Part shown: in pieces, positions 53,750 through 61,617 of the stretch | How the letters are laid out: each line of letters begins with the position of its first letter | How positions within the stretch are numbered: the stretch's first letter is position 1 | From: Bacillus yapensis | Lineage (GTDB): Bacteria > Bacillota > Bacilli > Bacillales > Cytobacillaceae | Assembly (NCBI RefSeq): GCF_005280205.1 | Contig: NZ_SUND01000009.1 | Location: 114,285-178,284 of the forward strand | Reading direction: 5' to 3' | Length of the DNA: 64,000 bases | Notes under the pieces: model-generated | Databases searched by the model: none | Told to the model about the DNA's origin: nothing | Seen by the model: only the letters and a program-made list of their open reading frames with translations | Translations under genes and position numbers: made by a program

Positions 53750-54985
53750 ATGAATCCAGTCATAGGTCTGGATGTTTCAAAAGGGGAAAGTCAAGTTCAG
53801 GCATTTTTAGATAAAGGCAAACCATATCGTAAGAGTTTTAAAGTTTCTCATACTATTGAAGGTCTTAATTTACTTGTAGAGTTTCTGGAGGTCGTAAAGA
53901 GAGAAACAGGTAAGAAACCACCTATCGTTCTAGAAGCAACAGGACATTATCATTCCTCTGTTGTTCAATACTTGGAGGAACGTGGATATTTATTGATCAT
54001 CATTAATCCACTGATTTCTTATAAAGTTAAAAGTTCAAGTCTTCGGAAAGTAAAGACAGATGCGGTCGATGCTTACCATCTCTGCGAGCTATTTTATAAA
54101 GAGGATCTTGAGCCATATAAAAAGCGTGGAGTTCAACTTTTAAACCTTCGAAATCTTACCAGACAGCACGAGAATATAACTGGGGTATTAATTCAAACAA
54201 AGCTACAATTTCAAGCTATTCTGGATCAGGTCTTTCCTGAATATAGAGGGGTTTTTGGCGACTTATATTCAGTAGTATCACTGTTAACTCTTTCAGAGTT
54301 TTCCTCATCTGAAGATATATTAGAGGCAAGTATTGAAACCATAGCTGACAAAATCGCTCAATTATGTAAAAGCCGTTCATACAGATGGGCTAATGAAAAA
54401 GCTATTCAACTCAAAGCTGCCGCAGACCGAAATCCGTTTGAAAAGACTTTGTATCAGAGTCATATTTTGAGTCTAGGTATGTATATAAACATCATTCTTC
54501 AATACAAAGAGCACCTATCCAAGTTAGAGTCAGAGATAGATGCCCTCGCAAAAGAAGTTGAAGAATATAACATCATCAAATCTATCCCAGGTATCGGTGA
54601 AAAGATCGCTGCAACGATCATTTCAGAAATTGGGGAGATAGATCGATTTACTGATCCTAAAAAGCTCGTAGCTTTCGCTGGAGTTGATCCTAGTGTATTC
54701 GAATCTGGTAAGTTTACAGCCACCAAAAACCGAATCACCAAAAGAGGATCCAGTAGGCTTCGTCACGCCTTATATATGGCTGTTCGTTGTGCGATTCGTG
54801 ACTGTCGCAAGAGCAAAACAAGCGATGAGATCATTCCTCGTAATAAGAAATTACGAGAGTTCTATGATAAGAAACGTGAAGAAGGAAAACCCTTTAAAGT
54901 AGCTGTCATTGCTTGTGTAAATAAGCTCTTACATTGGATATTTGCCCTTTTAAAGAATAAAACGACTTTCCAAGATATAGCTTAA
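53750..54985 (+). CDS. IS110-family transposase
   Basis: A 411-aa RNA-guided DEDD recombinase. The N-terminal RuvC-like domain shows GLDVSK (D), EATGHYH (E) and KTDAVDAYHL (DxxD); the C-terminal Tnp20 domain shows IPGIGEKIAATIISEIG and KRGSSRLRHALY with the catalytic Ser. The gene is complete, with GGAGGAGGAA before ATG 53750. Position of the leader (5') fits the IS110 rather than the IS1111 group. Confidence 0.95.
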   Translation: MNPVIGLDVSKGESQVQAFLDKGKPYRKSFKVSHTIEGLNLLVEFLEVVKRETGKKPPIVLEATGHYHSSVVQYLEERGYLLIIINPLISYKVKSSSLRKVKTDAVDAYHLCELFYKEDLEPYKKRGVQLLNLRNLTRQHENITGVLIQTKLQFQAILDQVFPEYRGVFGDLYSVVSLLTLSEFSSSEDILEASIETIADKIAQLCKSRSYRWANEKAIQLKAAADRNPFEKTLYQSHILSLGMYINIILQYKEHLSKLESEIDALAKEVEEYNIIKSIPGIGEKIAATIISEIGEIDRFTDPKKLVAFAGVDPSVFESGKFTATKNRITKRGSSRLRHALYMAVRCAIRDCRKSKTSDEIIPRNKKLREFYDKKREEGKPFKVAVIACVNKLLHWIFALLKNKTTFQDIA

Positions 54986-55011
54986 AACCTATATCTAACT
55001 AAATAACACAA

Positions 55012-55041
55012 AACCTTCCAAAATTAGTCTAACGGAAGGTT
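55012..55041 (+). terminator. Hairpin downstream of the IS110 transposase
   Basis: Stem AACCTTCC/GGAAGGTT with a 14-nt loop, then TATTTGG. Weak terminator. Confidence 0.55.
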
Positions 55042-55230
55042 ATTTGGTATGCGCATTTTTAGTATAGCATGGGATATTTTAAATTTTTATTGAAAAATAT
55101 TGACAAACTATTAGCTGGTTTAGTTTAAGTAGAAACCTTCACAATCTCAATAGAGTAAAGGCTATTGATACACAGATTCATTCCAATAAAAATAACTTTC
55201 ACAGCGTCTCACAAGACTTGTATCAAAAAT

Positions 55231-55266
55231 CTTAAAGTTGTAACCGCATTTTCCTGACTGTACCCC
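55231..55266 (-). repeat. Tn3-family terminal inverted repeat (second copy, opposite orientation)
   Basis: On the minus strand, GGGGTACAGTCAGGAAAA then TGCGGTTACAACTTTAAG: 36 bp, related to the repeat at 53062 but with a 2-bp deletion and several changes. The outer end is at 55266. The 5-bp flanks of the two repeats (ATAAA and TAATT) are not a target duplication. Confidence 0.8.
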
Positions 55267-55847
55267 TAATTAGCTATAAAACCTTTTGCTAAAGGAACAA
55301 TAACGGTATCTCCATCCTTTACGCCTGCATTGTCAACACTCCAAAAACCAGTAGTCATCGCATCGGCAATAACTGCTAACTTTTCATCTGGTTCTTCACA
55401 AGTCTCTGGAATTTTGAAATGAGTAAAGTTGGCAAATGGCACTCTTAAATATTCAGCTTGCCCACCTGGATAGCCCCCCGTCGTACCAGAATATCCAAAA
55501 TAGGCACCCATATCACCATTATCATTTGAATTATCACATTGGCTTTCCAAATGATTTTTACAGTAATGGCATTCACCGCATGCTATATTAAAAGGAATAA
55601 TGACACGATCTCCCTTTTTTAGTTTGGTCACGCCTGGACCAACTTATTCGACGATTCCCATTGGTTCATGACCAATAACATAGTTTTCTTGCAGGTTAGG
55701 AATCATGCCGTGAATTAAATGTAAATCAGACCCGCATATAGCTGTACTCGTTACTTTGATAATCATGTCATCTGGTTTTTCAATCTTTGGATCTGGAACT
55801 TCTTTCACTACAACATTTTTAATACCTTGATATGTTACTGCCTTCAT
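55267..55847 (-). pseudogene. Zinc alcohol dehydrogenase, truncated with an in-frame stop
   Basis: N-terminal ~190 codons of a zinc-dependent MDR alcohol dehydrogenase: STAICGSDLHLIHG (catalytic Cys), GHEPMGIVE, structural zinc site CGECHYCKNHLESQC. One TAA codon interrupts GIVE-VGPG (near 55644), and the gene ends at DTVIV, just before the NAD-binding Rossmann motif, where it meets the terminal repeat. Closest in arrangement to adhB of the B. subtilis yraD-G cluster. Confidence 0.88.
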
Positions 55848-55865
55848 TGGTCACAGCCTCCAGTG

Positions 55866-56234
55866 TTAGTGTTCATCAGGTGTCCGGTCAAACATACCTT
55901 TTCTATTGGTCTCAACAGGAAATAGATTCATTTTGCCAATCATCAAGGTATTGTTGGCTGAAAGTTGATCTAGTTTATACTGTTCACTTAGTTCGTATGG
56001 ATGGAACCATTTTTTATTAATCATTAGTTCTGTAATTTCTTGGTACATGGCAATCCCTTGCATTAACTGGTTTCGTAAGACCGTTCTAACATCAGGTGAT
56101 GCGGACTCCGTTAATGCGACAGCAATATTGCGCACGCCTTCTTTGGCACGAAGAAGTAAATCCATCGCAAATGTGGTATCTGCCAGCTCTGGTACGTGCA
56201 GTGAGTTTATAGGGTCTAAATAGTCATGGTTCAA
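55866..56234 (-). CDS. yraF: Spore coat protein, CotF family (YraF-like)
   Basis: A 122-aa coat F-domain protein: [61 protein letters not shown]. Four-helix ferritin-like fold; found in spore coats. It lies 18 bp upstream of the alcohol dehydrogenase gene, the same company as in the yra cluster of B. subtilis, and is expected in the mother cell during sporulation. Confidence 0.88.
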   Translation of the reverse strand: MNHDYLDPINSLHVPELADTTFAMDLLLRAKEGVRNIAVALTESASPDVRTVLRNQLMQGIAMYQEITELMINKKWFHPYELSEQYKLDQLSANNTLMIGKMNLFPVETNRKGMFDRTPDEH

Positions 56235-56250
56235 TGAATTTGCCTCCTTT

Positions 56251-56496
56251 TCAATTGACTATTGGCGTTGGACGGTTTTGAGGAACAGGAGCTTCAAAAG
56301 GTGCACGTTGATAAATTGCCTGTAATTCCCCAAGCGCTTCGATGGATTGTTCAACATCTTTTTGCATTAACGCTCTCAAATCTTGATCAAATACCAATCC
56401 TTGCATTAGTTTTGATTTCGCTAAGCAAAGGGTTTTGAAATTAATAACTTCATGCAAATCCAATGATTCATGATCGGCTAATTTTTGATTATCCAT
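56251..56496 (-). CDS. yraG: Spore coat-associated protein (YraG-like)
   Basis: An 81-aa helical protein ([39 protein letters not shown]), the short partner of CotF-family proteins, similar to YraG. First gene of the coat-coat-adh operon; GGAGG lies ~10 bp before ATG 56496. Confidence 0.8.
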   Translation of the reverse strand: MDNQKLADHESLDLHEVINFKTLCLAKSKLMQGLVFDQDLRALMQKDVEQSIEALGELQAIYQRAPFEAPVPQNRPTPIVN

Positions 56497-56741
56497 TTCT
56501 ACTTAACCTCCTTATTCGTTAATACAATCAATTGTATTGTTCCAAAAATAGGAGGAAACATTCTTTAAGGTTTTTTATAATCGGTAAAATTCATAAATGG
56601 GAGGAATTCATTAATTTGTGTAGCTGGGGATGATGGCTGCTGCGGTCCTTTTTTCATGTACAAAAAAAATGTTCAACCAGATATATCGTAAGTCCGAAAT
56701 ATAAATACAGAATTGAACTTACCAACATTATAAAAATTTCC
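56497..56741. other. Promoter region of the coat operon, no gene
   Basis: About 245 bp. TACAATTGATTG-like sequences near 56520-56535 on the minus strand may belong to a sporulation promoter, but I cannot assign one. Confidence 0.35.
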
Positions 56742-56777
56742 AGGAACAGTTTAACATTTACCAAATAAACTGTTCCT
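56742..56777 (-). terminator. Terminator after the Yellow-family gene
   Basis: A 12-bp perfect stem AGGAACAGTTTA/TAAACTGTTCCT followed by GGAAATTTTTA on the minus strand. Confidence 0.8.
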
Positions 56778-56797
56778 AATTTTAAGTTTATTTATTA

Positions 56798-57892
56798 TCA
56801 AAAGGTCGGAGCAGGAAATTCATCAATTTTGATACGAAGTAAACTATAAGGTTTCTGTCGTAAGTCTTTTCCATAATGAAATCTAGGCTGTCGATGTAAT
56901 TGGTTCACAATGACATACAAATATTGATCCGGACCAATTGAAAAAGTATCCGGCCACAACATTCTCGGGTCATGTATGATCGTTTCCATTGTGCCATTTG
57001 GCAATATCTTGCGGATACAGTTGTGTTCATAATCTCCAGCATAAACAGTTCCCTTTGCATCAGTGATCATTCCATCAGATGCACCTTTTTCTCCCCAATA
57101 CTCCACATGATAAGGTAATTCCATGTCCGGTATGCTTCTGTCTCTCAGGGCTTCTGTTGTGATCGAGAACAGATGACGACTGGTTAGTGGACAAAAAAAT
57201 AATACCCTTCCATCAGGCGAAATCGCAATACCGTCAGAAGCCAGTCTAAATGGAGAAGTACTGCCATCTTTATTTCGATTCATTAATACTTTTCCTTCTA
57301 CTTTCGGTATAAAATAGGGATCGGGTGAAGTTGAATTTGCCCCATTTAACCGTCTGAAGGCGTTTCCATCTGCTAAATCTACGACGATTATAGCTCCTGG
57401 TCCTGTTGAAGAAGAATCCGTTATATAAGCATACCCTGCTTTTCCAACACGAAAATCAAAACGGACATCATTCAAATAAGTTGTAGGCAGGACAACATCT
57501 TCTGTAAAGGTATATACTTTTCTTATTGTATTCGTTTCTAGATCAACAGCGACTAATTTTGCCCCCCCTTTAATAGGTTCAGAAAAATTGGGTGCAGCTG
57601 TATCTAATACCCAAAGTGTTCCCCTTCCATCAGCAACTACACTTTGGACACTGATAAAAGTCCTTGTAAAATTCTCGGGGTTAACCAAATTGGTTTGTAA
57701 ATTAGGATAAGGCTGCAATTTATCCTCAACAATTTCCGCCACCGTAAATTTAACATCGTCTCCCCATTTCGGGAAGCAAATGAAAATACGACCGGTTTCT
57801 GAAACAGTAACACCTGTAGGCATAGCCCCATAAAATGGATAAACCAGTTCAAAATTACCGAAATATTTTTCACTAGGTAACATAGGTATCAT
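56798..57892 (-). CDS. Yellow/major royal jelly family protein
   Basis: A 364-aa six-bladed beta-propeller protein of the MRJP/Yellow family (TGVTVSETGRIFICFPKWGDD, LWVLDTAAPN, YLNDVRFD, AYITDSSSTGPGAIIVVDL, FRLASDGIAISPDGR). No signal peptide is visible, so it is probably cytoplasmic. Bacterial members are sporadic and usually called dopachrome-tautomerase-like; activity is unproven. Start at ATG 57892, 5 bp after AAGGAGG; ATG 57895 is possible. Confidence 0.85.
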   Translation of the reverse strand: MIPMLPSEKYFGNFELVYPFYGAMPTGVTVSETGRIFICFPKWGDDVKFTVAEIVEDKLQPYPNLQTNLVNPENFTRTFISVQSVVADGRGTLWVLDTAAPNFSEPIKGGAKLVAVDLETNTIRKVYTFTEDVVLPTTYLNDVRFDFRVGKAGYAYITDSSSTGPGAIIVVDLADGNAFRRLNGANSTSPDPYFIPKVEGKVLMNRNKDGSTSPFRLASDGIAISPDGRVLFFCPLTSRHLFSITTEALRDRSIPDMELPYHVEYWGEKGASDGMITDAKGTVYAGDYEHNCIRKILPNGTMETIIHDPRMLWPDTFSIGPDQYLYVIVNQLHRQPRFHYGKDLRQKPYSLLRIKIDEFPAPTF

Positions 57893-58055
57893 CATATCCT
57901 CCTTAAGCATCAAACGGGATATCACCTATATATGATTTATATTTTTTCTAGTGCATGTTTCTTAATAAGTTTTTTTCTATAAAACATTAACCTCTATCGA
58001 TTCAACAACTAAAGTCGGTCGGAAGAACAAAATCGCTAACGCGACTTAAATCACG

Positions 58056-58082
58056 TCCCAAGTGAAGATTATTCACTTGGGA
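58056..58082 (-). terminator. Hairpin at the end of the small zinc-ribbon gene
   Basis: Perfect 11-bp stem TCCCAAGTGAA/TTCACTTGGGA with a 5-nt loop, overlapping the stop codon; no T-tract on either side. Confidence 0.6.
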
Positions 58083-58293
58083 TATTTCTCGCTCGTCTCA
58101 TTGTTCCGTTACAAAAAGGACAGACTACTTCTACTTCTTCATTTTCCTTTAAATCAAAATGGAACTCTTCAACCACATATTCTGGAACCTCATCTTCTTT
58201 TCCACAATCCATGCATTTAAAAATAATTATTTTCATATCCTCATTTAATCCAAATGGATCTTCTTCTAGCCATTTAAGAAAATCCTTACTCAT
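58069..58293 (-). CDS. Small zinc-ribbon protein next to an IS91-like fragment
   Basis: A 74-aa acidic protein with CMDC and CPFC about 30 residues apart. ATG 58293 has AGG 5 bp upstream and follows the stop of the transposase fragment by 1 bp, so it was probably an accessory gene of that element. Family not recognised. Confidence 0.65.
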   Translation of the reverse strand: MSKDFLKWLEEDPFGLNEDMKIIIFKCMDCGKEDEVPEYVVEEFHFDLKENEEVEVVCPFCNGTMRRARNIPSE

Positions 58294-58294
58294 A

Positions 58295-58648
58295 TCATCC
58301 TGCTCTTTGTTTTTGACCAAGATTAATCCTCCTTACCGTTTTAACAGATTCTAAATCCTCCATATAATGATACAAGAATCCATAATCTGCATGCCAGATC
58401 TCCACTAGGTCCATCTCACGATGGCAATGAGGACAGATAAAAGGATCTTTATCAAAAGCTTCAATCATTCTTTGTCTATAAGTTTTTTTCTTCTTTTTTC
58501 TTTCTAATAACAACGACAGTTGTTTGGTTCTCATAAAAGCATAAAGACTCAACACTTGATTTGCCTTTTTATATGACCTTCTGCTGTACAAACCAAAACG
58601 ACCAACCATTCGAAAATGCTTGGGACAAATGTGTTGTAATAGATTATA
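58295..58648 (-). pseudogene. C-terminal fragment of an IS91-like transposase
   Basis: The frame is open back to 58648 and reads PYNLLQHICPKHFRMVGRFG then LYSRRSYKKANQ, and ends with FICPHCHREMDLVEIWHADYG, typical of the tail of IS91/IS801-type transposases. The catalytic part is missing: the fragment stops exactly at the terminal repeat at 58649. Confidence 0.8.
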
Positions 58649-58686
58649 GGGGTACAGCCAACATTTCGGAAATTTTGTACGCTAAG
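58649..58686 (+). repeat. 38-bp Tn3-family terminal inverted repeat (left end)
   Basis: Begins GGGGTACAGCCAACATTT and ends TTTGTACGCTAAG, the start, end and length of Tn3-family ends but a different subgroup from the other two repeats. It cuts the IS91-like gene and faces the resolvase and transposase genes to the right. Confidence 0.82.
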
Positions 58687-58698
58687 CAAATTTCAATC

Positions 58699-58736
58699 TA
58701 AAAAAGCCGATATCCTTGATGGATTCGACTTTTTTT
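58699..58736 (-). terminator. Terminator inside the transposon left end
   Basis: Inverted repeat AAAAAAG-CGAT...ATTCG-CTTTTTTT with T-tracts both ways. A related hairpin lies inside the 53062 repeat. Confidence 0.65.
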
Positions 58737-58746
58737 ATATGGATTT

Positions 58747-58821
58747 CTATTTGCTCCTAATTTTTTTAATTACAAATACTAAAACTGCAAACAGTATTAC
58801 AAATATTATTATTGTTTTCAT
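58747..58821 (-). CDS. 24-aa hydrophobic peptide after the ABC permease
   Basis: ATG 58821 behind GAGGTGA opens MKTIIIFVILFAVLVFVI plus a basic tail (KKIRSK), a single membrane helix. It follows the permease by 24 bp and may be a small transporter subunit. Not a recognised family. Confidence 0.5.
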   Translation of the reverse strand: MKTIIIFVILFAVLVFVIKKIRSK

Positions 58822-58845
58822 TTATATTCACCTCAAAAGAAGAAG

Positions 58846-59493
58846 CTATAAGTTTTTCTTTGAAAAGATTTGGATTGATATAATCATTGAAATTAAGATA
58901 ATAAAAATAGATATTACAAAAGGCACCCAAACCATTACTGTTTGAGGTAGTGGTAATTGAAAATTGATATTAAAATTCATCGATTGGTACCACTCAATAA
59001 TAGTGGGTAGTATAAATGGAGTTAAAAATAAAATAAAAAAGATATACTTTGTTTTTTCATAGCCAAATTTAGTTTGAATAGGTATTAATATTCCGAAAAA
59101 AACAGAAATGATCAAAAGAGCTATTCCTATACTATAAATATTTAATCTTGCTAGCCCTGTAGAAAAACCAATTGCTACTGCAAGGTTAAATAAAAGGAAA
59201 CACCCAATAAAAATCACAAGAATAAATAGATATTTTGCTTTAATGACACCATTACGAGTATGTGGGGTTGTACAAAGAAGTGCTGATCCCCTATATTTAT
59301 CCTCTTGCATCGAAACCATATTAAACAAAATATATTCCGTAAATAAAACGGTAATAAGAAAACTTGTAAAGCTACCGTTATCAAATCCTAACTTTGAATA
59401 AATAAATATGGGGCCAATAACTGCAAAAATAAGCATAAACAATAGGTATTTTTTGGCTAGAATGAAATCCTTTTTGACAAGATGAAATAACAT
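58846..59493 (-). CDS. ABC-2 type transporter permease
   Basis: A 215-aa membrane protein with six predicted helices, of the ABC2_membrane_5 type that pairs with GntR-controlled ATPases (YtrB-like systems). Motif GLDNG-like FDNGSFTSFLITVLF after helix 2. It ends the gntR-ATPase-permease operon. Substrate unknown. Confidence 0.85.
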   Translation of the reverse strand: MLFHLVKKDFILAKKYLLFMLIFAVIGPIFIYSKLGFDNGSFTSFLITVLFTEYILFNMVSMQEDKYRGSALLCTTPHTRNGVIKAKYLFILVIFIGCFLLFNLAVAIGFSTGLARLNIYSIGIALLIISVFFGILIPIQTKFGYEKTKYIFFILFLTPFILPTIIEWYQSMNFNINFQLPLPQTVMVWVPFVISIFIILISMIISIQIFSKKNL

Positions 59494-59495
59494 TT

Positions 59496-60350
59496 TTATC
59501 CCTCCTTTACATAGGCTAACATTATATTTTCAATGGAAGGCCTCTCTATTAGACAATCGTTCATTTGTTCACGTACTACGTCTAATTTGTCGGTAATTCC
59601 TTCGAAGCCAACTGCTGTTTGACGCAAACTTAAAAATAACCTTCTTGTATGTTCATTGATTAAACTATTATCTCCTTTTACCAAAGCATGCCTATCCAGT
59701 AGTTCATCTTTACTTTCGTTGAATATGATTCTGCCTTTATCAATCAATATAAGCATGTCAGCTATTTTATCTAAATCAGAAGTTATATGAGTAGAAAAGA
59801 ATACACTCTTTCCATCCTCTTCCATGAAATCTAAAAGTATCTCCATTAACTCATTACGAATTAATGGGTCAAGACCACTTGTTGGCTCATCCATTATCAA
59901 TAGATCAGCATGATGAGAAAGAGCTAAAGTAATGGCAAATTTCATTCGCATACCTTTTGATAAGGTTGCAATTTTTTGGTTTAATTTCAAATTAAATCGA
60001 TTGATATACTTTAAAAAAACAGATTCATCCCAGTTCGTATATGCAGGAGCAATAATACTTTTCATTTCTTTCAATGTCATTTCTTCATAAAAATAGCCTT
60101 CATCTAAAACTACCCCGATACGATTCTTTACTATGTACTCATTTTTTTCTATTTCTTTACCAAAAAACTTAATACTACCTTCGTTCTTCGGATAGAGTCC
60201 AAGTATGGTTTTTATAGTTGTTGTTTTTCCGGAACCATTAATTCCGATAAAACCAGTTATACAACCTTCTTTTAATAAAAAGTCCACTTTATCTAAGCTG
60301 AAAGTATCTAACTCTTTCTTTAAGTTTTTCACATCTAAAACAGCTGTCAT
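59496..60350 (-). CDS. ABC transporter ATPase
   Basis: A 284-aa ATPase: Walker A GINGSGKTTTIK, signature TLSKGMRMKF (LSKGM in place of LSGGQ, common in this group), Walker B LLIMDEPTSGLDP and H-loop STHI. ATG 60350 overlaps the gntR stop, so the genes are translationally coupled. Powers the ABC-2 permease encoded next. Confidence 0.93.
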   Translation of the reverse strand: MTAVLDVKNLKKELDTFSLDKVDFLLKEGCITGFIGINGSGKTTTIKTILGLYPKNEGSIKFFGKEIEKNEYIVKNRIGVVLDEGYFYEEMTLKEMKSIIAPAYTNWDESVFLKYINRFNLKLNQKIATLSKGMRMKFAITLALSHHADLLIMDEPTSGLDPLIRNELMEILLDFMEEDGKSVFFSTHITSDLDKIADMLILIDKGRIIFNESKDELLDRHALVKGDNSLINEHTRRLFLSLRQTAVGFEGITDKLDVVREQMNDCLIERPSIENIMLAYVKEG

Positions 60351-60730
60351 CACTCATCATCCTCTTCAAAAATGATATCCATCATTAAATAAAGTTCTTG
60401 TTTATTTATTCCTAGAGTTTTAGCCATCTGCCACGCCTCTGAAAGCTTTTTTTCAATCATGTGCCTTTTAGATTCCGACAGCATCTCTAAGTTGTCGGAT
60501 GCTACAAATGAACCTTTTCCAACGGTTGTTACAATAAATCCTTCCTTTTCTAATTCGTCATATACTCTTTTTGTTGTAAGAACACTAACATGTAAATCAT
60601 TTGCTAATGAACGAATGGACGGAAGTTTTTCACCTTCTTTTAATTCCTGACGAAGAATTCCACCTTTAATTTGATCCTTTATTTGTTGATATAACGGTTG
60701 CTCGGAACCATTTTTAATAATTATTTTCAT
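60350..60730 (-). CDS. GntR-family regulator, YtrA subfamily
   Basis: A 126-aa repressor: winged helix (PLYQQIKDQIKGGILRQELKEGEKLPSIRSLAND...TTKRVYDELEKEGFI) with the short YtrA-type C-terminal helices. It starts the operon and most likely represses it through the dyads at 60751-60789; the inducer may be a cell-envelope antibiotic, as for YtrA in B. subtilis. Confidence 0.9.
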   Translation of the reverse strand: MKIIIKNGSEQPLYQQIKDQIKGGILRQELKEGEKLPSIRSLANDLHVSVLTTKRVYDELEKEGFIVTTVGKGSFVASDNLEMLSESKRHMIEKKLSEAWQMAKTLGINKQELYLMMDIIFEEDDE

Positions 60731-60750
60731 AGGAACCCTCTTTTTTCAAC

Positions 60751-60789
60751 TGTATATGTACTTGATATACATTATATACATAATATACA
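60751..60789 (-). promoter_or_regulatory. Promoter/operator region of the GntR-ABC operon
   Basis: Overlapping A/T dyads: TGTATAT-N7-ATATACA (60751-60771) and a related TATATACATAATATACA to 60789. The spacing and position fit a GntR/YtrA operator over a sigma-A promoter. Confidence 0.6.
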
Positions 60790-60860
60790 ATTATTATAAT
60801 TTAATTTCAATATCTAAAATAACATAATGTCTTAATTCAATTATTGTAAGGAGTTGATGA

Positions 60861-60882
60861 ACCATAAACGACCGTTTATGGT
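60861..60882. repeat. Inverted repeat upstream of the resolvase (res-site candidate)
   Basis: Perfect 10-bp arms ACCATAAACG and CGTTTATGGT with a 2-bp centre, in the 300-bp gap before tnpR, where Tn3-type elements keep their resolution site. The rest of 60790-61029 holds no gene. Confidence 0.55.
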
Positions 60883-61029
60883 ACTTATAAATATTTTTAA
60901 AAAAACAACCTATTTCTATTAATCTATAGAACCAAAACTCATTCCCAAAATCAAAGTAACATTTTTAGTATATGATACCGTTTTAGGTGCTAATATAGGG
61001 TTATAAACTACTTTTGCAGGTGATGAATG

Positions 61030-61581
61030 ATGATATTTGGTTATGCACGTGTAAGTACGGAGGAACAAAACTTGGATATGCAAGTTGATGCACTTACAAA
61101 GTTTGGGGTAGAAAAAATTTATAAAGAAAAATTGACCGGAACTAGAAAAGATAGACCCCAACTTGAAGAACTTCTTAAAGTCTTACGCAGTGGCGACAAA
61201 ATTGTTGTATATAAACTGGATCGTATTTCACGTTCTACAAAACATCTAATTGAACTTAGTGAATTATTCAATGATCTGGGCGTAGATTTTGTCTCTATTA
61301 ATGACAGTATTGATACTTCAACTGCAATGGGGAAGTTTTTCTTTCGTACAATGGCAAATATTGCAGAGTTAGAACGAGATATTATTAGCGAAAGGACAAA
61401 ATCAGGGCTTCAAGCAGCAAGATCCAGAGGAAGGAAAGGTGGCAGACCATCGAAGAAAAAGGACAAAGTTGAAATGGCGATTAAAATGTATAAAAGCAAG
61501 GATTATACAATCAACCAAATTACAGAAGCAACAGGAATCAGCAAAACCTCACTGTATAGATACTTAGACAAAGTAAATTAG
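61030..61581 (+). CDS. tnpR: Serine resolvase TnpR
   Basis: A 183-aa resolvase/invertase: catalytic Ser in GYARVSTEEQN, YKLDRISRS, the E-helix ELERDIISERTKSGL and a C-terminal Hin-type HTH (YTINQITEATGISKTSLYRYL). Resolves cointegrates made by the transposase next to it. ATG 61027 or 61030; AGGTGA lies upstream. Confidence 0.93.
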   Translation: MIFGYARVSTEEQNLDMQVDALTKFGVEKIYKEKLTGTRKDRPQLEELLKVLRSGDKIVVYKLDRISRSTKHLIELSELFNDLGVDFVSINDSIDTSTAMGKFFFRTMANIAELERDIISERTKSGLQAARSRGRKGGRPSKKKDKVEMAIKMYKSKDYTINQITEATGISKTSLYRYLDKVN

Positions 61582-61617
61582 GCGCATACCAAAATTATTA
61601 ATAAGGATTGATTTAAC

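Larger units (their letters stand above)
53500..55060 (+). mobile_element. IS110-family insertion sequence
   Basis: Contains one intact DEDD transposase gene with a ~200-bp structured leader and a short 3' tail ending near a hairpin. IS110 elements have no terminal inverted repeats, so the limits are approximate. Confidence 0.8.

Noticed and set aside
53062..55266. A simple 2.2-kb Tn3-type transposon or MITE
   Set aside because: The two ends differ in length and inner sequence and there is no 5-bp target duplication.
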